Positions 1 through 11,463 of a stretch of 64,000 nt of DNA are shown piece by piece. Source of the stretch: Stercorarius parasiticus (Eukaryota; Chordata; Aves; Charadriiformes; Stercorariidae); contig VWZL01003483.1 of assembly GCA_013396915.1 (NCBI GenBank), positions 514,205-578,204 of the forward strand, in the 5' to 3' direction. Below the pieces are notes generated by a model, which searched no databases, was not told where the DNA came from, and saw nothing but the letters and a program-made list of their open reading frames with translations. The position numbers and the translations under genes are program-made. Within the stretch, counting starts at the first letter, position 1. The number at the start of each line of letters is the position of its first letter.

Positions 1-222
1 AGGGTTTTTTTTTTTTTTTTAAAGTATCGAGGCACGGCAGTTAACGGTTTCTCAGCGCTCGCGCCGCAACCGCCCGCGGCGGCAAAGCCCCTCGCGCTCC
101 TCCTCGCCTGCACAGCGCCCCCTGGCGGCGGCCCCGCTGCCCGGCGGCCTCCCCTCAGCACGGCGCCCGGTGGGCACCGGCGCCCCGGGCCCGGCGGAGG
201 CGGCGGGAAGGGCCGCAGATGC

Positions 223-230
223 TTTAAAAG
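223..230 (+). promoter_or_regulatory. TATA-like element TTTAAAAG in the CpG island
   Basis: TTTAAAAG is an AT-rich octamer isolated in sequence that is otherwise nearly all G and C, so it stands out. If it works as a TATA box, transcription on the + strand would start at about 250-260. The E-box at 336-341 and the GC box at 353-361 would then lie downstream of the start. The position is inferred from the motif alone. Confidence 0.35.
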
Positions 231-254
231 CTCCACCTCGGAGCTACCGCCTCT

Positions 255-487
255 CCCGCTCTCCTCAGCTTCCCTCCCCCAGGGCGGCGGCGATGTCCGT
301 GGGTGCGTGTGACCGCAAGCGCCGCCCGCTGAGGGCAGCTGCGGCTCCGGCGGGGGCGGGGAGCGGGAGCTCGGTCCGCTCGGGGGCTTGGCCGCGGCGG
401 AGCGGCCGCCCCACGCCTGGCGACACCCACCCGCCGCGGCGCGACACGGTAAAGCGTGGCCGGAGGTAGCGGTGGCGAGTGGGCAAG
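255..487 (+). other. Candidate non-coding first exon of LDB3
   Basis: The first coding exon has a good splice acceptor before its start codon, so an upstream non-coding exon is expected. Within the CpG island there are consensus-like donors after position 448 (CACG/GTAAAG) and after 487 (CAAG/GTGGGT). A third, GG/GTGAGT, begins at 804. The left edge given here is only the start predicted from the TATA-like element, and the right edge is the second donor. There is no coding potential that continues into the PDZ exon. Transcript data are needed to choose among the donors. Confidence 0.35.
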
Positions 488-1669
488 GTGGGTGGCGCTG
501 AGGGAAGGAGCGGCGCCGGCGCTCAGCGAGGGGATGAGGCCTGTCAGGCGGAGAGAGCCGGGCCGGGGGCGGCGGGGGCCGCTCCGGTCCCACAGCCTCT
601 AGCGGCCGCGTAGGGGGAGCAACAGGTTGGGGGCGGTTAGCGCGTCAGCGGGGAGGCTAACGGGCAGGCGTCGTGCTAACGAAAGGCGGCTGTAGGGCGA
701 GAGCTGCTTGCTGTCTTTAAAAGTCTCCCTGCAGCTCCAAAGAGTTTCTCTAGTGGACAGTGTTGCCCAGTAAAGCCTTTACTGGGAAAGCAGAAACAAG
801 TGGGTGAGTCGTTTGGCTGAACTCTAACTTCTGGGAGTCTGCTCAATTTAAGATTAAACCTTGCATCCTTGTGTGCATATGGATTGGGGCACAGTGCTAC
901 CTCAGCGTGGTGTAGGGATCCTTGAGGGGTCTGTGCAACCGAGAAACTACACTGACGGCACAGGGCCCCTCTTCTAAGCCTCGCTGTACGTTCATTGCGC
1001 TGTGCCAAGCCTCAGGCTCTCTGGAGGCAAGCCAACACCCTCCAGGTCCTGTGACAGCGATGCCACAGCTCATTCCCTGGTCTATGTGGACCTAATAATG
1101 ATCTGCACATAGCCTCTTTAGCTGTTTTCTCATTTGTCTTTGGGTTTTTTTTCTCTTGGTGTTTTCCCCTGTAAGCCAAAACAGTCAATTAGGATCACCT
1201 GCAGCAAGGTACAAATTACAGTAGTGACAGGGTTGCTATAAACTTTCCTATTTTCAGCCCAGAGTCGGGAAAGAATGATAAAAACAGAATGGCAACACAT
1301 TTTGCAGCCTTCTATTTCTGGTTTGAGTACCTGTATTAGAAACTGAGCCCTGCGTTTTAATCCATTTGCTGCTGTTGACTCATTTTGTGACCTAAAGCTG
1401 GTAACTTATGTGCTATGGCTACATATGTAAAAAGGAGATGGTAACACCAACAGGTGTTTAGATGTTCTTTACCTTAAAAAAAGAAATTTGATATCTTGGC
1501 AAGGTAGGTGCCATAGGAGCGTTAATATTACATGCTGTAGTGGGTGCCTTTAAAAACAATGACTGAAATGCTGGTAATGTGAGAACTTAGTAACATGCAC
1601 TTAAGTCTTTTTGTAATACAGGGGAAAAAAAGTCTTTGTAAACAGTCTGGACAGGTACCTTTTCCTCTT

Positions 1670-1755
1670 CCCTTCCCTCAGTAGCCTGTTTCTCTACAGA
1701 TGTGGTTTGCAGCCCTTCCCTCGGTAGCCTGTCTCTCCACAGGTATGGTTTCCAG
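1670..1755. repeat. 43-base tandem duplication
   Basis: Two adjacent copies, 1670-1712 and 1713-1755, differ at six of 43 positions by eye. Each begins CCCTTCCCTC and contains a pyrimidine-rich stretch ending in a CAG (CTCTACAG in the first, CTCCACAG in the second). This is a simple local duplication, not a known mobile element. Confidence 0.85.
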
Positions 1756-4700
1756 TTTAACATAATTACTAAAAATCTTCAAATCTTTTAAAGATCAAGT
1801 CTGACTACGCTATGGTGTATTTCCAGTCTTTTGTGCTAGTGAAAAGAGGTCATGTCAGAAAAAAAAAGGCCACCTAGCAGGGAAAAAAGCGTGAAATGTC
1901 ATTTTTCTGTAATGGTGAAAGTAGTCATGGCAAAGGGTCTAGAGGTGAGGGTAAACAGCAAATCTGATTAATTGGTAAGGTGACACTGGCAACAGCAAAC
2001 AGCCAAACAGGGAGCAGTTTGAGTTGCATTTCTGAAGGCACTGCATTACAGAGAAGGGAGATAATATTCTACCATTGTTGCTCTAGCATATCTCCCCAGG
2101 AATACTATATTCTGTTGGGATCAACAAACCACTTTACTAGTAAGTTGCTGACACTAGTTGCTACTAGTGAGTTTGATGAAGCCAAGTGTCGTAGAAAATA
2201 TAGCTTCTTAAGAAAGATCAAAATACTGGATTTAAGACAACTTGATAAAAGGACTAAGAGGAACTCAGAAATACAACGTTCTGTGAGAACTGAAGGATTT
2301 TGATTAAACGGGTGAAACAGTTGTACATGGAAGTACAAGTAGGATTAGCTCAACTTAGTTCAGAGCTCAGCAGTGAAGGAAAGGGGATATCAATGAGCTC
2401 TTTTGCATTGTAGAATAGTCTTGCTTTGGAAGGAATATTGAACTTGGAAAAATCTTTGCTCTTGGTAATTACTCTTATATTCGGTTTGACATTGGCAAGG
2501 TAGGAATTAAGAGCTAAAAAGCTTTTACATCTCTGTGTCAGTGGCACTGATTAGCCAATATATAGTAAATATATGCTATTTTGCCCTGTGAATTGCGATG
2601 AAGATCAGTCCCCAAATATAGCTGTTGTTTCCTCATTCCATGTGGAATATAATCAACATTGGGTCAATTCAAAATTTTGGAAAACTCCAGGATTGCATAT
2701 ATCAGACATCCGGTACAAAGCTTGAGGCTTTCCATGCAATTGTTTAGGTGAGTAGTTTCTTCACACGCTCCTGACCCATTCTCACTGTTCCGCTCTTCTG
2801 AAAGGTGTAGATAATCTTACTGGGGACAGTGCAGGAATCCATGAGACAAAAAGAACATGTTTGTCATAAAGCTGAATGCTGCCTTCCTGTACGGCAGTAC
2901 ACCCTCAGGTGAAGGAAATTTAAACAAAGGCAGCCAGTATTTTTATCTGATTGCTTTTTTAAAGGAATGTCCATCCAGTTTGTTGAAGATCTTTTTATCA
3001 AAGAAGAAATGACAGTTTATTCCTCTGCAGGGCAAGTCCTTCACTCGCCTAAAGAAAAACATAAAAGGTTGTTGAAACCATGACCTTGCATGTGTCTTTT
3101 TATATGCCAAAGATGTGTAGTCTATTGCAGATCAGAAGTCAAACTCTCAAGCAATCTATTTGTGAAATGCGTGGTGATACAAATGATACAACCTTGTTGC
3201 TGCAGGAAACAATAATGCAAGGCTCTTCTATGAGAACATCTACCAATGCAGCTAAAATATAGCCAGTGAGTAATGTGTCCAGCTTAATGAAGTAGTAGCA
3301 ACTTGAACAATTGGAATATCCATTACTTGTTTCCTTCCACCTTAATTTAGCATTGACACTAGTGTTTTTTCTTTCATTCACTTAATGGCTATGCACTCCC
3401 AAGCATGCAGTTGTAGCTTTCCTAAAGTCAGTTCACATGGTCTCCTAGCATATGTGAATTGTTTCCGCTAGTGTAACGTCTCTGACGTAGCTGTGGAAGG
3501 ACGGCTCTGCTCAGGCTCCAAGGCATTTGCTGGAGGTGGCAGCACTCTCCTCTGCTGTAGAGCCTGGTACCCATCCAGCTTCCTCACAACTGTTCCCATC
3601 AGTCAACTGGGGACAGCGCTCGGGGGGACCTGGTGAGCTCTGGACAACTCTGTTATGATATCTGTAGGGAAAATGTCACCCTGCTCCTGGAATATGTTTT
3701 TTTTTCTTTAAATGTCACTCCTTACATCAGTGACCTCATCTGATTCAGCATAGCTTCTGTCTGAAGGGAGGGAACTATAAGCAAGTAATAGATTTTGACA
3801 TAGCTGGAGACTGTAGGGAAGAAGGCACTCCAAGAGAAACAAAATACTGTTGTTTGAGCAAACCAAAAAAAAAAAATGATTTTTGGAACAGTCTTAACAG
3901 GCAGTTATGTAAAGCAACTAGAACCTAATCTGAACATCACAAGCTTCTGAAAACAAGGGATTGTCTATTATGTACACAGAGTTTTTCATCCTCAGGTTTC
4001 CCAGAAGTTTTTGCTGAGGTTTGTGCTGGTAGCCATGATGGCACCGTACCTGCTTACCAGTCCGGTTCCTGGGTTTGCTCTAGATTTTTGACATGGTGAC
4101 AACATCCATGTCTCTCGCCTTTGAAAATAGGGCAGGGTTGAAATAGTCATCTGGGTGGATCACCAGCTTTCTTCTTTAGAGGCTGCTTGTATTAAAAGTC
4201 TGTAGAAGACAAGCGAAACCTGTGCTCTTACCATCCCTGGCAGATGAAGCGGTGACTACAGAATGAGCTTCTTTACTCTTTGCACTTCGTTATTAGGCAC
4301 AGAGCTTCCTACAGGCAGGCGGGGGGGAGGGGAGGAGGAACAAGCACAGGAGGGAAAGGACTTAGGGAGGCCTGGAAGAGGAGAACTGTGGAATATTTTT
4401 ACTCCAAAATGCCCCTGGTAGTGATAGTGCATGCATATGAAAGAGCTGTCGTCCTGTTGTGTTTAAGGGGAATGTTGGCCAGGACACTGGCATATCCTCT
4501 ACACTTTCTTTTTAAAAGTCCTAAGCTATGCTGAACGTTCATGCAGACCCAGACAGAAACCAAAGGAGTAGGAACAAGTGACCTCGGTTTAACATTTCAT
4601 TCAAATGACAGTGCCCCTAATGAGATTACCACTTTAGTTTCCTAGCGCACCACTCAGCCTCAAAAGATCTCACAGACACTTTCAGATGTCCTGAACTGAT

Positions 4701-4860
4701 AAGCAAATGGCATGTTACACGTGTGAAAGTAGGATAGAAGCACATAGTGCTTGGTTAAGCAGCCTAGGAGTATCCCTGTTTCTTAATGCTTAGCTCTGTT
4801 CAGCTTGATGACTGTGTAGTTTTATTCTGTTCTGTGTTTTGTTTCCCTCCACCCAACCAA

Positions 4861-4880
4861 CCCCCCCCCCTTTTTTTTTT
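4861..4880. repeat. Poly(C)10-poly(T)10 homopolymer junction
   Basis: Ten C are followed directly by ten T. The tract is length-unstable and prone to sequencing error. No function is inferred. Confidence 0.8.
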
Positions 4881-6773
4881 AAACAAATGACTGAAGATTT
4901 AAGTATAGGAAGATAACATGTACAGAATTCACAGTCCGTAAAAGCATGACCTCTCTTCTAATACTTTTTTCTGTGATACTGTCTCTACTAGTGAAGCAAT
5001 GATTTGTCATGTTTATCTTGCTCCTGGTTTTATTCCATTCTCCTGAACCCTTGAAATGGAGCCAAGAAAGGGCATTAAAAAACAATGGCGAATTCCTAGA
5101 AAAAGGAAAGGAATAATGTAGTGGGAATTTACCTTCAGTCTTTTGTGTCTGCATTTTTAAAAATAAATAAATAAAACTATCCAGTACCAGCCTTTGGAAA
5201 GAGAACTACTGGATAAACTGGCAGGCCTGAAAACTCTGCTGTTTGAAGTGCAACAAGTTAGTTTTGTCTCCCCTCAAAATAATCATCCAAACACCACTGG
5301 TTGTGGCCTCATACAGGCTAGGTTCCAAATGCTGTAAATGTAAATGTGTCCTCAAGGTATTTGTGAGATATCAGAAACCTGTTTGCTTTTCAAGCTGTGT
5401 TGCTATTTGCATTGATTTTTGCTTTGGGCCAGTTCTACTGGCTGAGTGCAACTTTCACTCAAATCCCTGTGAATTTCTGTGGTTTAATTTGGACCTCTGA
5501 CTAAAAAATGCAGTTATGTTTTTTAGTCTAGTGTCTATGATGTGGAGCATAATTATTCCCTTGTACAAATGGATTTTTGCCACTGTGAATACTAAACAAA
5601 CACTTCTATTGCCTCATGGTTTTGAAAAATTATTGACCGACTCCTCAGAAAAAGATTGGAGCCCTGGTAGTGTTTGCTCTCTGCTGTTTCACCACCAGTT
5701 TTTCTGTCACGTTTTATGGTACGTGTATGGTCAGAGCAACCTATTATCAGTGTTCAAACTCAGCTACATCACTCTAGTGCATTATGTGGTTTCGGTTGTC
5801 TTTTTGGTTATCAGGGTAACATTGATGTTTTGTTTGGTTTTTTTCACCTTAACGTAATGGAAATTTCTTTGTAACTGGTGGGTAAAGGTAGGGATGCTGT
5901 GGAGATACAGTGGAGTGCTTCTGGAGGTCCTGCACATATGAATGACTTGAAAGTGGTAAGCATTATTTAGTGTTTATGGCTCTATCCTGAGAGCAGAAAC
6001 TTCTTGTTTATGTCTGTAGTTCTGCCAACAGCTTCTCCCCTTCCCTCTTGTTCTCTGTATTTTACCTATTCCCAATCTAAGGCAGAAATGCTCTCCAGTG
6101 TTACTGAACAAGGGTTATAAAGTTTTATGGAATGCCTAACAGCTAGAATATAAGCTATGAAAAATCAAGGAACGAATTAAGGAAGCAGTTAGCTAGGTAT
6201 TTGTATTCTTAGCCTTCTACTTAAGTGTCATGCCTTTAGAAGACCTGTATTGAAATAATGACAGGTATGTAGTGTAACTATGCTTTTGCCACGGAAATTA
6301 AATAACCCATAATACCTCTATCTGTGTTCAAAGAGAATAAATTTTAATTTTCCCTTGAAAAAGCAAGGGCTATGGAACCCACAGCCAAACATTAAGATGT
6401 AGGGGGTTTTTGTGATGCTAAATGCATGTGGTGTATACTTTTTTCAGTTTAACAAACCAATGCGAAAGAAGGTAAACGCTCTTTTTTGGAGCCTTTCCTG
6501 CTACATATGGAAAGATCTATGTAAAAAGAACTTGTTTGTAGTAGATTATATATCACAGTGCAATAAACGGATGTTCTGAAGCAGAAGTTACAAATGGCTG
6601 TGCAGTTGTTAACAGGTTAGTAAAGAGATTTGGGTGTTTGGGATTTTAGCATGGGATTTTGTTTGCTTGTTTTATTAAAAAATGTGTTTTGCCCATAAAG
6701 TAACCGAGCATGAAGAGGGGCTTGAGAAGCCTAGAAAGATCTGTCCCCTTCCCTGGGGGCTATATTAGACCTC

Positions 6774-6960
6774 TGAGTCATGAAGTCTTTGCATAGTAGG
6801 TGTCTGGTTGCAAACCTTTTATGGGCCCCACTCAGCTGGGATATCAGCATCTGCATTATAGCTCCCATCTATTCTTAGGTGATATCCCAGCAGGACTGAA
6901 CAGGCAAGGCAGAAAGAGAATTGCTTTCACTATATAAAACTCTTCCCTTTTCTCATTCTG
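6774..6960 (+). promoter_or_regulatory. Candidate proximal muscle promoter: AP-1, CArG, E-box, TATA, initiator
   Basis: Read in order towards the first coding exon: TGAGTCA (AP-1 consensus) at 6774-6780, CCTTTTATGG (a perfect CArG box, the SRF site) at 6815-6824, CAGCTG (E-box favoured by myogenic bHLH factors) at 6833-6838, TATATAAA at 6931-6938 and TCATTCT (initiator consensus) at 6953-6959. The start codon is at 7038. This order and spacing resemble compact promoters of striated-muscle genes. The motifs are seen; promoter activity is inferred. Transcripts starting here would have a short unspliced 5' UTR of about 80 bases, bypassing the splice acceptor at 7003-7004. Confidence 0.45.
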
Positions 6961-7037
6961 TTTTTTCACACTTTCTCTGTCTACCCCATCCTTCTGTTCT
7001 GTAGTGCCACCTTGTTGCTTTGTGAAAGAGGTACAAA

Positions 7038-7130
7038 ATGGCTTACAGCGTGACTCTGAATGGACCTGGACCATGGGGTTTCCGACTGCAAGGGGGCAAG
7101 GACTTCAACATGCCCTTGACCATCTCCAGA
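7038..7130 (+). CDS. LDB3: LDB3 first coding exon: start codon and first part of PDZ
   Basis: Residues 1-31. The exon proper begins at 7005, after a long pyrimidine tract and CTGTAG, and ends at AGA/GTAAGT, giving phase 0. The start codon at 7038 has a strong context (A at -3, G at +4), and the protein starts [15 protein letters not shown] as in other LDB3 proteins. PWGFRLQGG is the carboxylate-binding loop region of the PDZ domain (the GLGF equivalent), and [11 protein letters not shown] is the following beta-strand shared by the PDLIM5/LDB3 group. The 33 bases before the start codon in this exon are 5' UTR. There is no signal peptide or membrane segment, as expected for a cytoskeletal protein. 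Confidence 0.95.
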
Positions 7131-10100
7131 GTAAGTGAGCAAAAAAACTGTTGAGCTTGTTTAGGTTGGAAAATAGCAGTAAACCAGTCATATGTACACT
7201 CTGACTTGGCCTAGCAAAATAGAGGATCTTTGCAGGTAGGTTGAAAAAAGGGAATGTAATGTGGACTTTAAATATACCAGTTCAAGGTACAACTTGGCAC
7301 TGATGATGCCTTAGGAAGACAGTTCTTTTTAGTATCTTTTTAAGAATGACGATACTGTCTCTCTTAAATAAGCTTCCACTTCTATTTTGTACAGTGTTGT
7401 CTCTTTCTGCTGATAGGGACCTCACTGGTACTGTCTGTTTGGGGGAAGGGAGTAGAACACCTATGAATGGGAATATAAAATTATGTTTCTAGAAAATAAA
7501 CATGTAAATGCTTGTAAGTTCATGAAGTTTAGGTGTTAAAACTGGATAAAGATAGGGATACATGTCCCCTCTTTTGGGGGGGAGCAATAATGGGATGAAA
7601 ATTAAACATGTTGAGCAGAAGACTCAATAGTGCTTAAAATATGGTCTTAAATTATGCAGACGCTTTCCATTTGCAGCTGACAAACAGCATGTGATTTAAT
7701 AATTAATGACCTGGTGTATATGTCAATTACAGATTAGCCCATTTATTTCCTAGCCATCTTTTTGAGATTTTTTTCCTAAAAGCAATATTTTAAGGTGTTG
7801 CAGTAGAGTGCTCTTATTACCTATATTAGCTTAGTTTCTTAAAAGTTTTTAACGTTCTATCATTTTCAGGAAATTTGTATTTCCCTTTCCTACCCTTCTC
7901 TTAACAAACTAGATGGTTCCGTGTAACTTCTGGTTTGGGAACTCTGCTTTCTACTACCTCTTGAAGCTCCCCCCTCCTTTTTTGTTTTTTTCCCCCCGCT
8001 TTTTTCTTTCTGACAGTCTCAAATCTGTTCCAGAATGTTCAGATCTTTTCAGAGACATCTTGGTTCCACCAATCACCTGCAGAAGGCTTATTTTGCAGTG
8101 CAATGACAAGAGATGTTACTTATATAACAGTGTTTAAAAGGAATACCAGCCTGATTTAATCAGACAAACAAATAATATGCAACAATAGGTCTGCTCCACT
8201 GCAAAAAAGCCACATAAACTATTTTAAAAACTGGTTGAAAAAATATGGTCTAACTTGTGGGTACCAAATCGATATGCCTGCAACAATCATGATTCAAAGT
8301 CACCAGTGGGCTTCTGAAATCTTAACTATGCTATTTCGTATTCATACTGTAAAGCTCTGTATTATTTGATCTCCCTTATTCTTATGCACAATATTCCTTT
8401 CACTGAAGATAAAGCCTTATTTACTGTAATACTAAGTCCTGTGATGATGAGAGGAACTTTTCATAACCCCTTTTGCGGAAGCAGCGTAGTAATTGCAAAG
8501 AAGGCTGTTCTGTCAGCGTTATTAAAAAAGAAAATGCAAAAAATAACAAAAACACCACCCCTGCCCACAAAAATAAATTCACTTCATAAATTTGTACTAA
8601 TTTCACTATAGTAAATAGTTTTGGTATTTCTTTCCTTATTCCACCCAAGGTAAGTACAGAGGTGCCAACATATTTCTGTAGGCATTTTCATGACACTTTG
8701 CAGCCTGCACTGTATGGTGTTGATTATTTTTTTTGTAAGTAATTCAGTCATACCTGGAGGCTGTCAGTCGAGGGCTGGGGCTGTAGCACTTCCATTGTTT
8801 ATGTCACAATCGGAAGTGAAAAACCAGTTGTTTCCCAAAGAACCCATTGCCTCAGATTATAATCTCTTAAAGTATACTCAATATGGCCAAAGGCTATATG
8901 ATTCTCATGGGGCTTTGGAGACCATATGATGAGCAGGAGTGAATCTGCAACAGCTGGATTCCCAGAGGTGTGGAGGAATTACCTCTTCACACAGCTGGCT
9001 GCATTTCCAGCAGTAGAAGTGTCAGTAAGCACTGTTAAATGTTTTGAACTCTTCCCCATTGAGGCCCAGCTTTCACTTGGGAGCATTGCTTTGGGATAGG
9101 GTTGGATTTTGTAGCCTGCCTTAGAGGGGAAAAGCAGGTATGCAGAAATGAATGTAGCCTCTTTCAGGGGGAGCTAGAGTAGGAATGCCTACTGGTTGTG
9201 ATATTTTTTTAATTGGAACACAGTGTAATATGTGTCTTTTGATGATAATATTCTTAAAGTCTGTTTTTTTCTTTAGCATCTTTCACATAAGCATGTCTCC
9301 AAACAGATCAGATATTTCCCTTAATCGGCAATTTGCAGTCATAAGTAAGCCGAGTCGTGAATTTAGCCATAATTGCGACCTTACCATGGGGGAAAAGGAA
9401 AGCTGTACTTACATTTTCAACATGTCCTTGGTGGGGACTGGGGGAGGGAAGATAACTGTGAGGAAAATTCCCTTCTTGTGAAAGGCACACAGCTCTAAAT
9501 GTTGCCAGTGGATGCCGTGCACTTATCTACGGACTGGTTTTGATCCATAGCTGCCTTGAAGTGGGATTAGACCTAAGTGCAAGAGGAGTCCTAAACGCCA
9601 AACACTTCAATTTAGAGGGTCTTAGAATTGCTTTTAATACCAGATGCACTGCGTCCCTTTTGCCTAGATATGCGTAGTATCCCTCTCTGCAGGCAGATAG
9701 GGTTTACATGCAGACATGCTCATTATGCTCGAACTGCCCCCAAGCAATGACTGCTTGTGAGAGAACAAAAGATTCATCCTTTTTCATGGAGGCTCTGTGC
9801 TCTTCCGTTATGCTGCAAGTCATGCCATGAGAGAGTTGCCTCTGAGCTCCTGAGAAAGATGATGGCAACAGTCTACCACACCGGGATTGTTCATCCCATC
9901 TATAGTCTTATGCCTGCATGCTTCCAAGGAAGGACCTTTCTGAAAAGGGGAAGCTAGTATTGTGCCAGTATGAAGCTAGCCCATACCTAGACATAAAGTG
10001 GGCACCCTAGACTTAGAAACTAGAGCTGTGGGTTAGCTGTCTGTTGACCTACACTCTGTCAGCCAGCCCCATATGATTGCCACTCAGCTTGCACTTCACC

Positions 10101-10348
10101 TGAGAAACAGGGGAGAAAACCTGAAGGACTTTGAACCCTACTGACAAAAGCACAACACAAGATTGTGGAATTGCTAATGCTGCTATTCAGGAAAATGCTC
10201 TTAAAACAGTGAGCAAGAAAGGGAATTAAGTCAGAGCTGTTTGGCACAACAGTTCAGTTTTAAAGTACTCTTTAAAATGCTGTCTGAGATGTATTTTCTT
10301 CCCTTCAGGTATGTCTAGGTGATCAGCTCACTGCTGAATAGTCAACAG

Positions 10349-10440
10349 CATATGACACAAGAGTCACAGTCAGTCAGCTGGGTGATAGGTGTTCCCCTGA
10401 AATGGATTGTTCTGCCTATCTGTTCTTTATCTAAAAATAA
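10349..10440. promoter_or_regulatory. Weak candidate muscle regulatory cluster: E-boxes and MEF2-type site
   Basis: CATATG (10349-10354) and CAGCTG (10375-10380) E-boxes lie about 50-80 bases from CTAAAAATAA (10431-10440), which fits the MEF2 consensus YTAWWWWTAR. The combination is suggestive inside a muscle gene, but each motif is short and this DNA is AT-rich, so chance is a real possibility. Confidence 0.2.
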
Positions 10441-11442
10441 GTGCCTGACTAACGTAGGAGGGTAGGGACAGGAAAAGAGGAGACAAAAACAAGTGGAGAA
10501 GAGTTAAGGTCACTCTATAGCTTTCCCACTCTAACAATGGCATTAGAAAATAATCTGGGAAGATTTTAAAAATATTTTTTGAGTCCCCACCCTGCAGACC
10601 ATCCTACCCTCCAGAACAAATTCTGTCATGAGATGTCATGGGTGGGTAGCAGAGGTAGGAAAACAGTATTGACAGACTCTTAGTAAAGCTGAGCATCTGT
10701 CAGTCCTACTGAAATGAATGAGACTTGCAGGTTGTTGGCAGTGCTAAGAGCTGTCACCAGTGGTGTGATCATATGCATAAATCTGGTCTTTCTGAATTGA
10801 CATGGGCAGCAAAGCAGGTTATTTTCTCCTACTGCTTGCATGAGCTATCTGGAGGCAAGCAGAATTCATTAATTTTATAGACCTAATCCTCTGTAAAGAA
10901 GGCTTTTAGGCATAGTTAATTATCTAAGTGCTGTGTTGCTATGTTACCTAAGATGGTATGATTGCACATGGGTGGACGCAATAGCAGAGCCTCTTCATAT
11001 ATTTGTGAATGATTATTGCTGAACAGCAAGCTTTTTCTAGTGAGACAGACTGGCTTGCAGGTGATGCAATGAGCTGAAAGGTATGCAAAAATTATCATCA
11101 TCTGAGATGGCGTAAATATTATCCAGAACAGCACAGTAACACTTGACTGGTATATTTACTCTGTGATTATCCATACAGTTTTGTATTTCCTAATAGAGGG
11201 TTTTTTAATGTTTCCTGTGTTCCAAATCAAAAACCAGATCCTGAAGCTGAAGGAGACAGTGTTTAAACAAAACAAAAGTGTTAGAGAACTACTTTGGCTT
11301 TATTCTATTAAGTGAGGACGAAGTTGAAATCTGGTGATGACATAAGCACAGTGAGGGGAAATGGCAGACACTAATAAGAAAAAAATTAAATTAGCTAAAT
11401 CTGTATACTTATTCTGATACAAGCAGCCTGAAACAGCTCTTT

Positions 11443-11463
11443 GGGGGGCAGACCCCCCCCCCC
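11443..11463. repeat. G6 / C11 inverted homopolymer pair
   Basis: Six G (11443-11448) are separated by CAGA from eleven C (11453-11463), giving a GC-only stem in AT-rich sequence. It may be an unstable tract. No function is inferred. Confidence 0.6.

Larger units (their letters stand above)
50..660. promoter_or_regulatory. CpG island, likely distal LDB3 promoter
   Basis: This stretch is very GC-rich with dense CpG, in sharp contrast to the AT-rich sequence that follows. It holds an Sp1-type GC box (GGGGCGGGG near 353-361), a CAGCTG E-box at 336-341 and a TATA-like element at 223-230. It lies about 6.4 kb upstream of the first coding exon of LDB3 on the same strand, so a promoter plus non-coding first exon for LDB3 is the simplest reading. 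A promoter for an upstream or divergent gene cannot be excluded, because the window begins here. Open reading frames inside it on both strands are expected from GC content and are not called. Confidence 0.7.
661..7004 (+). other. First intron or 5' flank of LDB3, no coding genes seen
   Basis: AT-rich sequence with no supported gene. It contains a 43-base tandem duplication (1670-1755), a C10-T10 homopolymer junction (4861-4880), a G-rich run near 4320-4340, and short A/T runs. Open reading frames of up to about 110 codons occur but lack recognisable domains. The last 250 bases before the coding exon contain promoter-like motifs, described separately. If transcription starts in the CpG island this is intron 1; if it starts near 6955 it is 5' flank. 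Confidence 0.6.

Noticed and set aside
676..1008. 110-codon open frame on the minus strand next to the CpG island, possible divergent gene
   Set aside because: No similarity to a known family and no clear start context; a real divergent gene would need transcript evidence.
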